Below are positions 43,771-52,424 of a stretch of 64,000 nt of DNA, one piece after another (the first letter of the stretch is position 1; every line of letters starts with the position of its first letter). The notes under the pieces were generated by a model that saw only the letters and a program-made list of their open reading frames with translations, was not told the origin of the DNA and searched no databases. A program made the translations under genes and the position numbers. The stretch comes from Clostridioides mangenotii TR (GTDB taxonomy: Bacteria; Bacillota; Clostridia; Peptostreptococcales; Peptostreptococcaceae): contig NZ_AXUS01000001.1 in assembly GCF_000498755.1 (NCBI RefSeq), positions 1 through 64,000 on the forward strand, read 5' to 3'.

Positions 43771-43804
43771 TAAAAGTCCATTATAGAAGGAGGGCATGTA
43801 TTGT

Positions 43805-44203
43805 ATGAGTTGTAATTCGTGTGGAAATAGAAGAAATAACTCTTGTGAAGACAGAAGAAATAATTGTTGCGAAGATAGAAAAAATAATTGCAATTGCTGT
43901 AAAGATAGGAGAAACAACTCTTGTGAAGGCAGAAGAAATGTTTCTTGTAATTGCAATTCCTGTTCATGGAATAATTGGAGCAGTTGGAATAAATGGTGTG
44001 GTTGGGTAAATAATAACAACTCTAACTGCAACAATTGGGGAAGCTGTCATTGCAATCACAATTCAAATTTTAGTCATAATAATTCAAGTTGTGACAGTTC
44101 TAACAACCATAATTCAAACTCAAATAGTTGCTCAAACACAAGCAATTGTTCGAATAAATGCAAAAGACGCAGAAAAAGATGTAGATGTAGTTGCAGAAGA
44201 TAG
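43805..44203 (+). CDS. Cys/Asn/Arg-rich low-complexity protein (spore surface candidate)
   Basis: A 132-residue protein of extreme composition: over 20 Cys, many Asn, Ser and Arg, and a few Trp. The N-terminal part repeats an eight-residue unit (RRNNSCED, RRNNCCED, RKNNCNCCKD, RRNNSCEG, RRNVSCN). The middle is SWNNWSSWNKWCGW and the end is KCKRRRKRCRCSCRR. No known domain. AAGGAGG lies 11 bases before the ATG at 43805; an ATG at 43796 is too close to that site. It follows the previous Cys-rich gene by 34 bases and probably shares its transcript. Disulfide or metal cross-linking in the spore coat or exosporium is the natural guess. Confidence 0.65.
   Translation: MSCNSCGNRRNNSCEDRRNNCCEDRKNNCNCCKDRRNNSCEGRRNVSCNCNSCSWNNWSSWNKWCGWVNNNNSNCNNWGSCHCNHNSNFSHNNSSCDSSNNHNSNSNSCSNTSNCSNKCKRRRKRCRCSCRR
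43829..43954 (+). repeat. 24-bp tandem repeats in the second Cys-rich gene
   Basis: Five units based on AGAAGAAATAACTCTTGTGA plus four bases; the third has a 6-base insertion (43877-43906). The unit length equals that of the array in the preceding gene. Confidence 0.75.
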
Positions 44204-44266
44204 ATTTAGATAGACATCTAGATATAAAGTTTTGACTTACAACTTAAACATCTATTTTATTTTAAA

Positions 44267-44304
44267 ACGTTAAGCCAGGATATGTAAGTATTCTGGCTTA
44301 ACGT
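44267..44304. repeat. Stem-loop repeat, copy 2 (TTAAGCCAG core), probable terminator
   Basis: Perfect 12-bp arms ACGTTAAGCCAG (44267-44278) and CTGGCTTAACGT (44293-44304), located between convergent genes. The core matches the stem-loop at 6584-6617 in 10 of 11 bases per arm. Confidence 0.65.
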
Positions 44305-44322
44305 CTTATTTATTTAAATTTA

Positions 44323-44940
44323 CTAACTCGTTTTTAATTCTATTTCTAAATTTTTTCCGTGATAGTAGATAAAATCTATAATCTTACTGCTTATAGTAAC
44401 TGCAATTATTGAGTAGAATACATTAAATGCAGATAAGTATAAAAGCGATAATAACAGTATCGAAACATCTGCAATAAGATAAATCTTTCCGAGTCCTAAA
44501 GATGTAGTCTTAGAAATCACTAATGCAATTGCATCATCTCCTCCAGCTGCACAACCTGCTTTAACTATAAGCCCGACCCCGATACCTACTGTGGTACCAG
44601 CAAAGATTGTAGATAATAACATACTATCAAATCTGGGTACTATTGGACCGATAATTTCAAACCAGTAGTAAAGAACTGAAAAACTTACCGATGCGAGAAT
44701 TGAGTAAATAAAGAATTTTTTACCAAAGAATTTATATCCGACCAATAACAGTGCAATATCTATAACCACATTGGCAACTGATGGCTCTATATTAAATAAA
44801 TTTTTCAGCAGTAGTAAAAGTCCTAACACTCCACCTTCTGTAATATTGTTTAAATAATAAAAATTGTAAACTCCAAATGCAAGTATGGATGAACCTATAA
44901 AAATTAATAGTATTCTCTCCATGTTCGTCCGGCTAATCAT
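44323..44940 (-). CDS. YitT-family membrane protein
   Basis: Membrane protein of 205 residues with five or six helices, matching the YitT (DUF161) family: SSILAFGVYNFYYLNNITEGGVLGLLLLLKNLF, then LDSMLLSTIFAGTTVGIGVGLIVKAGCAAGGDDAIALVISK with the family's GxxGGxD-like loop. It lacks the C-terminal DUF2179 domain of the 280-residue members. The start is the ATG at 44940 with AAGGGAAGG before it; an ATG at 44958 would include that site. Function unknown. Confidence 0.85.
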   Translation of the reverse strand: MISRTNMERILLIFIGSSILAFGVYNFYYLNNITEGGVLGLLLLLKNLFNIEPSVANVVIDIALLLVGYKFFGKKFFIYSILASVSFSVLYYWFEIIGPIVPRFDSMLLSTIFAGTTVGIGVGLIVKAGCAAGGDDAIALVISKTTSLGLGKIYLIADVSILLLSLLYLSAFNVFYSIIAVTISSKIIDFIYYHGKNLEIELKTS

Positions 44941-45299
44941 AAAAAACCTTCCCTTCATTAATTTATATCTATTATATGCGATAAAAATAGGTTTGTATAT
45001 GCAGATTTCGAAAACCGAATATTATACAGTTTTTTATGTAAAAAATCAATAGTTTTTATGTAAAAAATAATAAAAATTTAGATTTGAATTATAAGTTAGT
45101 AACTGCAATGCTTTTAAGAATTAATAGACGCCCAAAGTTTTTAATAGTTGATTCTAGGTTTAGTATAATTAATCGTTAAGTTTATATTAATTTTTTATTT
45201 GTTTACATATACTAAGTATTTAGCAATAGCGTTTAATATCGATATTACTTAAAGAAATGTGACTGATTTGTCAAAAAAATTAAATATTTTAAAAAAGGG

Positions 45300-45353
45300 T
45301 TGTATTATCAAATTGATAATACTATAATGTATTTATTATTATCAATTTGATAG
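45300..45353 (+). promoter_or_regulatory. cysK promoter with two palindromic operators
   Basis: TTGTAT (45300-45305), 17 bases, TATAAT (45323-45328). A 15-base palindrome TTATCAAATTGATAA (45305-45319) fills the spacer, and a near copy TTATCAATTTGATAG (45339-45353) lies downstream of the -10. A dimeric repressor such as a CymR/Rrf2-type cysteine regulator would fit. The rest of the gap from 44941 holds nothing I recognise. Confidence 0.75.
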
Positions 45354-45380
45354 TAAGATTAATTTTTAGGAGGAAGTATT

Positions 45381-46292
45381 ATGATATATGAAAATATTTT
45401 AGATTTAATTGGAAATACACCATTGTTTAAAATTAACAATATGGGGATAAAAGATAAAGACACTGAAATATATGTAAAATTAGAAAAATCAAACCCAGCT
45501 GGGAGTGTTAAAGATAGAGCAGTATTTGGAATGATAGAAGGTCTTGAGAAAAGGGGAGAACTTAAAAAAGGGGATGTACTTGTAGAAGCTACTAGCGGAA
45601 ATACAGGAATAGCTCTTTCTATGGTCGGCAGAGTAAAAGGATATGAAGTTATAATAGTTATGCCTGAGACTATGAGTATAGAAAGAAGAAATCTTATGAA
45701 GGCGTACGGAGCAAAGCTCATACTTACAGATGGTAAAGAGGGAATGTCAGGGGCTTTAAATAAAGCTCAAGAGCTTTTAGATAGTGATTCGAATTACAAG
45801 TCATTGAAGCAATTTGAAAACGAAGACAATCCAAATATACACTATAGAACAACAGCGGTAGAAATATACAATGATATAGAGGATATAGATATATTTATTT
45901 GTGGAGTTGGGACATCGGGAACTCTAACTGGAGTAGCAAAATACTTAAAAGAGAAAAAACCTGATGTTAAGGTTATAGCGATAGAACCAACTAAATCACC
46001 TGCAATATCAGAGGGAAAATCAGGTCCTCACAAGATACAGGGTATAGGAGCAAATTTTGTACCTAAAAACTACGATGAAACTTTAGTAGATGAGGTAATA
46101 ACTGTTCATGACGATGATGCTTTTGAGACCGTAAGAGTATTAGCTGAAAAAGAAGGTCTATTAGCTGGAGTTTCATCTGGAGCAAATGTATTTGGTGCTA
46201 TTGAGATTTCTAAAAAATATCCGGGTAAAAAGATTGTCACTATAGCTCCGGATGGTGTAGATAAGTATATGTCCATGGGTATATTTGATTAA
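45381..46292 (+). CDS. cysK: Cysteine synthase (O-acetylserine sulfhydrylase)
   Basis: PLP enzyme that makes cysteine from O-acetylserine and sulfide. The PLP lysine is in PAGSVKDRA (about residue 43), the substrate loop is EATSGNTGIAL, the phosphate-binding loop is GVGTSGTLTG and the C-terminal Ser site lies in AGVSSGANV. The length of 303 is normal for CysK. AGGAGGAAG precedes the ATG. It is followed 27 bases later by cysE; the two genes form the cysteine operon under the palindromic operator. Confidence 0.96.
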   Translation: MIYENILDLIGNTPLFKINNMGIKDKDTEIYVKLEKSNPAGSVKDRAVFGMIEGLEKRGELKKGDVLVEATSGNTGIALSMVGRVKGYEVIIVMPETMSIERRNLMKAYGAKLILTDGKEGMSGALNKAQELLDSDSNYKSLKQFENEDNPNIHYRTTAVEIYNDIEDIDIFICGVGTSGTLTGVAKYLKEKKPDVKVIAIEPTKSPAISEGKSGPHKIQGIGANFVPKNYDETLVDEVITVHDDDAFETVRVLAEKEGLLAGVSSGANVFGAIEISKKYPGKKIVTIAPDGVDKYMSMGIFD

Positions 46293-46328
46293 TATATGTA
46301 ATTTATATTAAAAAGGGAGTTGGGTTAT

Positions 46329-46868
46329 TTGTTTAGGAGAATAAACAAAGATTTGGAATATATTATGGAAAATGATCCCGCGTCTAAGTCAAAAATTGAA
46401 GTGTTTTTACTTTATCCTTCTGTTCACGCCATGATTATGCATAGGGGAGCTCATTTTTTATATAAGAAAAAGAGATTTTTTTTAGCGAGGCTTATGTCTC
46501 AATTATCTAGATTTTTTACTGGGATTGAGATACATCCTGGAGCTGTAATTGGAGAGGCTATATTTATAGATCATGGAATGGGAGTTGTAATAGGTGAAAC
46601 AGCGATAGTAGGCAATAGAGTTACAATATTCCATGGAAGCACATTAGGAGGCACAGGGAAAGACAAAGGAAAGAGACATCCAACTGTTGGAGATAATGTG
46701 CTTATAGGAGCAGGAGCGAAGGTATTAGGACCTATAAATATAGGATCTAATGCTAAGGTAGGTGCTAATGCAGTTGTACTTAGAGATGTTCCAGATGGAG
46801 CTACAGTTGTAGGTATACCTGCCAATGTAGTGAATAGGCAAAATATTGGAAAAAATAAAATAATGTAA
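46329..46868 (+). CDS. cysE: Serine O-acetyltransferase
   Basis: Makes O-acetylserine for the preceding cysteine synthase. A short N-terminal helical part is followed by the left-handed beta-helix of hexapeptide repeats ([64 protein letters not shown]). The catalytic Asp-His pair lies in IDHGMG. It is 179 residues, the short clostridial/bacillar form. The start is the TTG at 46329, about ten bases after AAAAGGGAG; a TTG at 46320 lies against that site. The C-terminus (QNIGKNKIM) lacks the usual Ile end, so cysteine-synthase complex formation is uncertain. Confidence 0.94.
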   Translation: MFRRINKDLEYIMENDPASKSKIEVFLLYPSVHAMIMHRGAHFLYKKKRFFLARLMSQLSRFFTGIEIHPGAVIGEAIFIDHGMGVVIGETAIVGNRVTIFHGSTLGGTGKDKGKRHPTVGDNVLIGAGAKVLGPINIGSNAKVGANAVVLRDVPDGATVVGIPANVVNRQNIGKNKIM

Positions 46869-46890
46869 AATTTACTTTAAATAAATATTT

Positions 46891-46931
46891 GAGCTATTGT
46901 GAAAATTGAGACTAGTCTTCGCAATAGCTCT
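46891..46931 (+). terminator. Terminator of the cysKE operon
   Basis: GAGCTATTG / CAATAGCTC arms followed by TTATTAT. Confidence 0.65.
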
Positions 46932-46976
46932 TATTATATGTTAAATTTGCTTAACATTTATTAACATATACTTTAC

Positions 46977-47078
46977 TTGACCATGATCTCAAAGAAGATT
47001 ATTATATTAGAAAATAAAGAAAACGTTACTATAGTATCAAAAAGCTTTGCAATTATAAAAAAATAAAAACGTTTCCAT
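46977..47078 (+). promoter_or_regulatory. Promoter and two CcpA (cre)-like sites of the permease gene
   Basis: TTGACC (46977-46982), 17 bases, TATTAT (47000-47005). AAGAAAACGTTACTAT (47017-47032) and ATAAAAACGTTTCCAT (47063-47078) match the cre consensus WTGNAANCGNWNNCWW with two and one mismatches. Their positions at and after the transcription start suggest carbon-catabolite repression. Confidence 0.55.
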
Positions 47079-47147
47079 GGCTTTTTCTTAACTATAAAAA
47101 ACTTTATTTTGGACTTGAAATGATTTAAATTGGGAGGGGAATTTACT

Positions 47148-48517
47148 ATGGAGTCTGAACAGCAACTGGAAAGAGGTTTAAAGAACCGTCACGTGCAGTT
47201 AATTGCAATTGGAGGTGCTATAGGAACAGGTCTATTCTTAGGATCAGGTAAGTCGATACACTTGGCAGGGCCATCGATACTTTTGGCATATCTGATAACT
47301 GGTGCAATTTGTTTCTTAATAATGAGAGCTTTAGGAGAGCTATTACTTTCAAACTTAAATTACCACTCGTTTGTGGATTTCGTTGGTGATTATCTAGGAG
47401 ACGCTTTTGCTTTTGTTACTGGATGGACGTATTGGTTCTGTTGGGTATGTATAGCAATGGCAGATTTAACTGCTGTAGGTATGTATATTCAGTTTTGGTT
47501 TCCAACCGTACCACAGTGGGTGCCAGGTTTAATTTGTTTAGTAATACTTGTAGCAATGAACTTAGCCACAGTTAAACTCTTTGGAGAGATGGAGTTTTGG
47601 TTTGCTCTAATTAAGATTATTGCTATATTAGCATTAATAATTGTCGGAATAGTCTTGATATTTAAAGGTGTAGAGGCAGGTGGAACCAAGGCAAGTTTCT
47701 CGAACTTGTGGAATCACGGTTTCTTTGCAAATGGCATAAATGGATTTGTACTATCGTTCCAAATGGTAGTGTTTGCTTTCGTTGGGATAGAGCTTGTTGG
47801 TCTTACAGCTGGTGAAACAGCAGATCCAGAAAACGTAATACCAAGCGCAATAAACAATATTCCAATACGTATACTTATATTCTATATAGGGGCTCTAGCT
47901 GTAATCATGAGTATCTATCCATGGAATCAAGTTGATCCAACTGCCAGCCCATTTGTTAAGGTATTCGCAGTTATAGGTATAACAGGAGCAGCGAGTGTTG
48001 TAACTTCGTTGTATTAACTTCAGCAGCTTCAGCTTGTAATAGTGGGGTATTCAGTACTAGCCGTATGATATTCTCATTAGCAAAAGAAGGAGATGCACCA
48101 AAATCTTTTAATAAATTAACAAAAAACAAAGTTCCAGCAAATGCGTTATATTTTTCAGCAGGAGTAGTTACGGTCTCAGTTATACTTAACTATGCAATAC
48201 CAAATGCAGCAACAGTATTTACACTTATAACAAGTGTTTCAACAGTTTGTTTCATATATATTTGGGGAATAACTGTAATTTGTCACCTTAAATATAGAAA
48301 AACTAGACCTGAGTTAGCAGCAAAAAATAAATTTAAAATGCCTCTTTACCCAGTGTCTAACTATATAATACTAGCATTCTTAGCGTTCGTATTAGTAGTG
48401 TTAGGTCTGGCTGATGATACAAGATTTGCTTTATTTGTAACTCCAGTATGGTTTATTGGATTGATTATTTGTTACAAATTAAAAAAACCAAAAACTAATA
48501 GTCAGGAAGTAAAATAA
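47148..48517 (+). pseudogene. AAT-family amino-acid permease (CycA/LysP-like), one frame break
   Basis: Proton-coupled amino-acid symporter of about 456 residues, in two frames. The first part holds helices 1 to 8, with RHVQLIAIGGAIGTGLFLGSGKSI, GELLLSNLNYHSFVDFVGDYLG and FVGIELVGLTAGETADPENVIPSAIN. The frame stops at 48017 after ASVVTSLY. Adding one A at 48002-48003 restores the classical ASVVNFVVLTSAASACNSGV, then FSTSRMIFSLAKEGDAPKSF and the last four helices. The best fit is CycA (D-serine/D-alanine/glycine), but lysine or aromatic permeases are close. The start is the ATG at 47148 after GGGAGGGG. It stands alone behind cre-like sites. Confidence 0.85.
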
Positions 48518-48627
48518 TACTGAATTTTAGATAGTATACCTAATAATTTAAATCCATATCGTATAGAAAAATTTAGGATAATGATATAAAATGATATTTA
48601 AAGAAGTCGTTATTAGGTGGTGATCAT

Positions 48628-48933
48628 TTGTTTTATACTTATATCGTTAGTTGTAGAGATGGAAGCCTCTATACAGGTTACACGACTGATATAAAAAGAA
48701 GAGTAGAGGAACATAAGAAAGGTATAAATTCCAAATACACTAGAGCGAGAGGGTTTTCCGAGTTAAAGGCTTTATTTCTAAGTTCTAGTAAAAGCAAAGC
48801 AATGAAGCTTGAATATTCAATAAAGCAATTGGATAGAAAGAAGAAGCTAATGCTAATTGAAGATCCTGAGTTACTAGAAAAATATTTAGAAGGAGCCTCA
48901 GAATATACAATTTGTGATATAAGTAATATATAA
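48628..48933 (+). CDS. GIY-YIG nuclease superfamily protein (UPF0213, YhbQ-like)
   Basis: Small 101-residue protein with the GIY-YIG fold: YTYIVSCRDGSLYTGYTTDIKRRVEEHKKG carries the two Tyr motifs (YIV and YTG) and the catalytic Arg, and KAMKLEYSIKQLDRKKKLML carries the Glu. This is the standalone UPF0213 form; its cellular role is unclear, perhaps DNA repair. TTG is the start codon, with AGGTGG before it. It is monocistronic, placed just before the thiamine operon. Confidence 0.88.
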   Translation: MFYTYIVSCRDGSLYTGYTTDIKRRVEEHKKGINSKYTRARGFSELKALFLSSSKSKAMKLEYSIKQLDRKKKLMLIEDPELLEKYLEGASEYTICDISNI

Positions 48934-48960
48934 ACGCAACATATAATTGTATCTCATAAC

Positions 48961-48988
48961 TTGACATAAAAAAACAGTGTACTATAAT
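48961..48988 (+). promoter_or_regulatory. Promoter of the thiamine operon
   Basis: TTGACA (48961-48966), 16 bases, TATAAT (48983-48988), just upstream of the TPP riboswitch. Confidence 0.82.
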
Positions 48989-49012
48989 TATATGTAGATA
49001 TAATTAAATAGA

Positions 49013-49095
49013 AAAAGCTAGGGGTGCAATTTGCTGAGAGGATGTTCCGACCCTTTAGACCTGATCTGGGTAATTCCAGCGTAGGCAAGCTACAC
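49013..49095 (+). ncRNA. TPP riboswitch (THI element)
   Basis: The conserved core is present: GGGGTGC, CTGAGAGGAT, GACCCTTTAGACCTGATCTG, then GGGTAATTCCAGCGTAGG. A terminator follows, so thiamine pyrophosphate should turn the thi genes off by attenuation. Confidence 0.96.
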
Positions 49096-49126
49096 TTAGA
49101 TTTTGATATATATATATTTATAATTT

Positions 49127-49158
49127 AAAAGCTATGCCATATCAGGCATAGCTTTTTT
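49127..49158 (+). terminator. Riboswitch expression-platform terminator
   Basis: AAAAGCTATGCC / GGCATAGCTTTT stem with a six-base loop and T7. Confidence 0.9.
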
Positions 49159-49197
49159 TAATGCACAAAATTAGTCTAAAATTTAGGAGGAATAGAT

Positions 49198-49992
49198 ATG
49201 CAAAAGTACAGAGTACCAACACTAACAATAGCTACTTCAGATTCATCAGGAGGAGCTGGAATACAAGCGGATTTAAAAGCATTTAGTGCATTAGGAACTT
49301 ACGGAATGAGTGTAATAGTAGCTATAACAGCGCAAAATACAGAAGGAGTTTACGGTATTGAGGCACTTAGTACAAATATAATAGAAAAGCAAATGGATGC
49401 TGTATTTACAGATATATTTCCAAAGTCAGTGAAGGTAGGAATGGTGTATAGCTCTGAAATAATTTTACAAGTTACTGAAGGGTTGAAGAAATATAAACCA
49501 GAGTATGTTGTGTTGGACCCAGTTATGATTTCTAAAAGCAACTGCGCTCTTTTAAAGCAAGATGCAATGGAAAATTTAATAAAGAATCTAATACCTCTTT
49601 CTTATATACTGACTCCAAATATACCTGAAGCTGAAGAGATAACTGGAATAAAAATAAAAAATATCGAAGATATGAAAAAAGCTGGTGAAAATATACTTGA
49701 AATGGGAGCAAAAAATGTTCTTATAAAAGGTGGACATTTAGAAGGTGATGCTACGGATGTACTTATGGGAAAAGACTTGCTGGAAGTTTATGAAGGAAAG
49801 AGGTACAACAGAAAAAATACTCATGGAACAGGGTGCACTCTGTCATCAGCAATAGCTTCATACTTAGCTTTAGGACACGATATCAAAGAAGCCGTAAGAC
49901 TGAGCAAAATTTACATATCTGAAGCTATTGAGCATAGTTTCGATATTGGTAATGGTGTAGGGCCTGTACATCATTTCTATAAGTTTGAATAG
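49198..49992 (+). CDS. thiD: Hydroxymethylpyrimidine/phosphomethylpyrimidine kinase
   Basis: Cytosolic kinase that phosphorylates HMP and HMP-P for thiamine synthesis (264 residues). The ribokinase-fold signatures are TIATSDSSGGAGIQADLKAFSALGTYGMSVIVAITAQNT at the N-terminus, LDPVMISKS in the middle and NTHGTGCTLSSAIASYLALG, the ATP/anion-hole motif with the catalytic Cys/Asp region. TTAGGAGG precedes the ATG. First gene of the thiDME operon, behind the TPP riboswitch. Confidence 0.95.
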   Translation: MQKYRVPTLTIATSDSSGGAGIQADLKAFSALGTYGMSVIVAITAQNTEGVYGIEALSTNIIEKQMDAVFTDIFPKSVKVGMVYSSEIILQVTEGLKKYKPEYVVLDPVMISKSNCALLKQDAMENLIKNLIPLSYILTPNIPEAEEITGIKIKNIEDMKKAGENILEMGAKNVLIKGGHLEGDATDVLMGKDLLEVYEGKRYNRKNTHGTGCTLSSAIASYLALGHDIKEAVRLSKIYISEAIEHSFDIGNGVGPVHHFYKFE

Positions 49993-50048
49993 ATTTTAAA
50001 TATATATAAAAGTTTAGAGCAAAATTTAAATAGAACGGAGGAGTTTGT

Positions 50049-50834
50049 ATGAAAGATTTATTTAGTTTAGCGGATAGGGTTCGACAATCTAAGCCTCTTG
50101 TAGTTCAGTACACAAATAGGGTGACTATTAATGACTGTGCAAATGTGACCTTGGCTATAGGAGCGAGCCCTATTATGAGTGCATCGATCGATGAAGTAGA
50201 TGATATGGTGAGCTCAGCAAGTTCACTAGTAATTAACATAGGGGATATGGAGTCTGGAGAGTTATATATTAAAGCTGGTAAAGCTGCCAATAAATTCAAT
50301 ATTCCAGTAGTTTTAGATCCAGTTGCAGCATTTGCATCACAAAAAAGAAGGGAGCTAATCGAAGTTCTGTTAAAGGAAGTTGACTTCACTGTAATAAAAG
50401 GAAATATTTCAGAAATGAAGTTTTTAGCTGGATATGAGTTCAACGGTAGAGGTGTAGATTGTTTTGATGAAGATGATCCTACAGAAGTAGCAATGCTCTT
50501 AGCTAAGAGATACAAGTGTATTGCAGCGGCAACAGGTAAAATAGACGCAATAAGTGATGGCAAAAATACATATAAAATTTTTAATGGAGACGAAAATTTA
50601 CAGAGAGTTACAGGTACAGGGTGTATGTGTACAAGTTTAGTGGGATCATTTTTAGGTGCGACTGAAAATACATTAAATGCTGCAGCTATGGGGATTTTGT
50701 CAATGTCACTTAGCGGAGAGTTAGCTGGAATTAACAATCCTTGTATTGGTACTTTTAGGGTTAATTTAATGGATAATTTGAGTAGTTTAAGTATAGAAAA
50801 ATTTGAGGCATTTGCAAAAATTGAAAAAATATAA
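50049..50834 (+). CDS. thiM: Hydroxyethylthiazole kinase
   Basis: Salvages the thiazole moiety by phosphorylating 4-methyl-5-hydroxyethylthiazole (261 residues). Family signatures are VVQYTNRVTINDCANVTLAIGASPIMS, LVINIGDM, VVLDPVAAFAS and VTGTGCMCTSLVGSFLGA with the catalytic Cys. Good GGAGG before the ATG. The set thiD-thiM-thiE without thiC or thiG here means the window encodes salvage plus thiamine-phosphate joining. Confidence 0.95.
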   Translation: MKDLFSLADRVRQSKPLVVQYTNRVTINDCANVTLAIGASPIMSASIDEVDDMVSSASSLVINIGDMESGELYIKAGKAANKFNIPVVLDPVAAFASQKRRELIEVLLKEVDFTVIKGNISEMKFLAGYEFNGRGVDCFDEDDPTEVAMLLAKRYKCIAAATGKIDAISDGKNTYKIFNGDENLQRVTGTGCMCTSLVGSFLGATENTLNAAAMGILSMSLSGELAGINNPCIGTFRVNLMDNLSSLSIEKFEAFAKIEKI

Positions 50835-50863
50835 ATCGAGAGTTTTTATGGAGGTGGAATTTA

Positions 50864-51499
50864 GTGGTAGATAGAGAAAAATTAAAAAAAGAACTTAAGC
50901 TTTATCTAATAACAGATTACGAGATGGTAAAAGAAAGGGATTTCTACAGATGTGTTGAAGAAGCACTTAAAGGTGGTGTCACTATTTTACAACACAGGGA
51001 AAAAAATGTATCAGGAAGAGAGTTTCTAGATAGAGCGTTAAAACTTAGAGAACTCACTAGAAAATATGGTGTAAAGCTGATTATAAATGATAGAGTAGAT
51101 ATTGCACTTTTATGTGATGCAGATGGAGTTCATGTTGGACAGAGCGATATAGATGCAATAAATGTGAGAAAGTTAATTGGTGATGACAAAATTTTAGGAG
51201 TATCAGCTAAAACTGTAAATGAAGCTGAGAAAGCTTTAGCCGATGGAGCGGACTATATAGGTATAGGAGCTATGTTTACAACTAATACAAAAGATGATGC
51301 AGAATATTCTTCATTTGAGACTGTCCAAGAGATAAGGACAAATGTAGTTATTCCTTTTGTTTTAATAGGAGGAATAAGTTTAGAAAATGTAGATCAACTA
51401 ATACCGTTAAATGCCGATGGGTATTCAGTAATATCTTCAATACTTAAGGCAGATGATATTTACAGTCAAACAAAAAAATGGATAGCAAAAATTAATTAA
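50864..51499 (+). CDS. thiE: Thiamine-phosphate synthase
   Basis: TIM-barrel enzyme that joins HMP pyrophosphate to thiazole phosphate (211 residues). Signatures: LYLITDYEMV, GGVTILQHREKNVSGREF (pyrophosphate/pyrimidine site), LIINDRVDIALLCDADGVHVGQSD, LGVSAKTVNEAEKALADGADYIGIGAMFTT and VLIGGISLENV. GTG is the start codon, preceded by GGAGGTGG. Last gene of the operon, followed by a terminator. Confidence 0.95.
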   Translation: MVDREKLKKELKLYLITDYEMVKERDFYRCVEEALKGGVTILQHREKNVSGREFLDRALKLRELTRKYGVKLIINDRVDIALLCDADGVHVGQSDIDAINVRKLIGDDKILGVSAKTVNEAEKALADGADYIGIGAMFTTNTKDDAEYSSFETVQEIRTNVVIPFVLIGGISLENVDQLIPLNADGYSVISSILKADDIYSQTKKWIAKIN

Positions 51500-51503
51500 A
51501 TTT

Positions 51504-51531
51504 AAAAAGTGACTTATGTCACTTTTTTTAG
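51504..51531 (+). terminator. Terminator of the thi operon
   Basis: AAAAAGTGAC / GTCACTTTTT stem, four-base loop, T7. Confidence 0.88.
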
Positions 51532-51632
51532 TTACTTTATTAATTGGAAAATTAATGGAATAATTGATATTATAGTTAATATAAGAATACTTAATATAGT
51601 AGTCAATATAGAGAAAGAGGGAAGTGTTAAAT

Positions 51633-52424
51633 ATGATTGAGGTAAATTCTCTTAGTAAGATTTTTACAAAAGAAGTAAAAGATAAGAAGAATAAAAAGAA
51701 GAGATTTAAAACCAAGAAAGAAGACTTTTTAGCTGTAAATAATGTTAGCTTTAAAGCCAATAGGGGTGAAATATTAGGAATACTAGGCCCAAATGGTGCT
51801 GGCAAGACGACACTTTTAAGAATGCTTGGAGGAATACTTACACCTACTTCCGGAGAGATAATAGTAGGTGGACACGATTATTCAATCGATAAAAACTCGG
51901 CCAAAAAAGAAATAGGATATCTATCAGGGAATACAAAACTATATGGTAGACTTTCTCCAAGAGAGCTTATGAATATATTCGGAAATCTATATGAGATGGA
52001 TAAAAGAGATATAGACAATAAAATAGAATCTATAATAAAAGTTATGGATTTGGAAGGATTTATTGATAATAGAATAGAAAATTTGTCCACTGGTCAAACA
52101 CAGCGAACATCTATAGCTCGTTGTATTATTCATTCGCCTAAAGTGTATATATTTGATGAACCTACTCTTGGTTTAGATGTACTTAGTAGTTCGTCGATTA
52201 TAGAATTTATGAAGTATGAAAAAGCAAATGGAAAAACGGTTTTATACTCGACACATTATATGGAAGAGGCAGAGACACTTTGTGATAAAATCATAATGAT
52301 TCACCAAGGAAGAGTAATAGCTCAAGGTACATCTGAAGAGTTAAAGCAAAAGACAGATAAGAGTAATTTAAGAGATGTATTTATAGAGCTTGTCAAGGAA
52401 AGAGGTGAATTCGGTGAGGTTTAA
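51633..52424 (+). CDS. NatA-like ABC transporter ATPase
   Basis: ATPase of an ABC-2 type exporter (263 residues). It begins MIEVNSLSKIFTKEVKD; Walker A is GPNGAGKTT, the signature LSTGQTQRTSIARCI, Walker B VYIFDEPTLGLD, and the H loop is YSTHYMEEAE. A lysine-rich insert (KDKKNKKKRFKTKKED) lies after the first strand. The start is the ATG at 51633; a GTG at 51624 is possible but lies close to the AGAGGGA site. It overlaps the permease gene by 11 bases and so shares its operon and translation. Confidence 0.9.
   Translation: MIEVNSLSKIFTKEVKDKKNKKKRFKTKKEDFLAVNNVSFKANRGEILGILGPNGAGKTTLLRMLGGILTPTSGEIIVGGHDYSIDKNSAKKEIGYLSGNTKLYGRLSPRELMNIFGNLYEMDKRDIDNKIESIIKVMDLEGFIDNRIENLSTGQTQRTSIARCIIHSPKVYIFDEPTLGLDVLSSSSIIEFMKYEKANGKTVLYSTHYMEEAETLCDKIIMIHQGRVIAQGTSEELKQKTDKSNLRDVFIELVKERGEFGEV

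Noticed and set aside
43741-44034. Minus-strand Leu/Phe/Gln-rich frame opposite the Cys-rich genes
   Set aside because: Antisense shadow of the Cys/Asn repeats; no start signal and a composition explained by the complementary codons.
50105-50737. Long minus-strand frame inside thiM
   Set aside because: Shadow of a highly conserved thiM; no start site and no recognisable protein.
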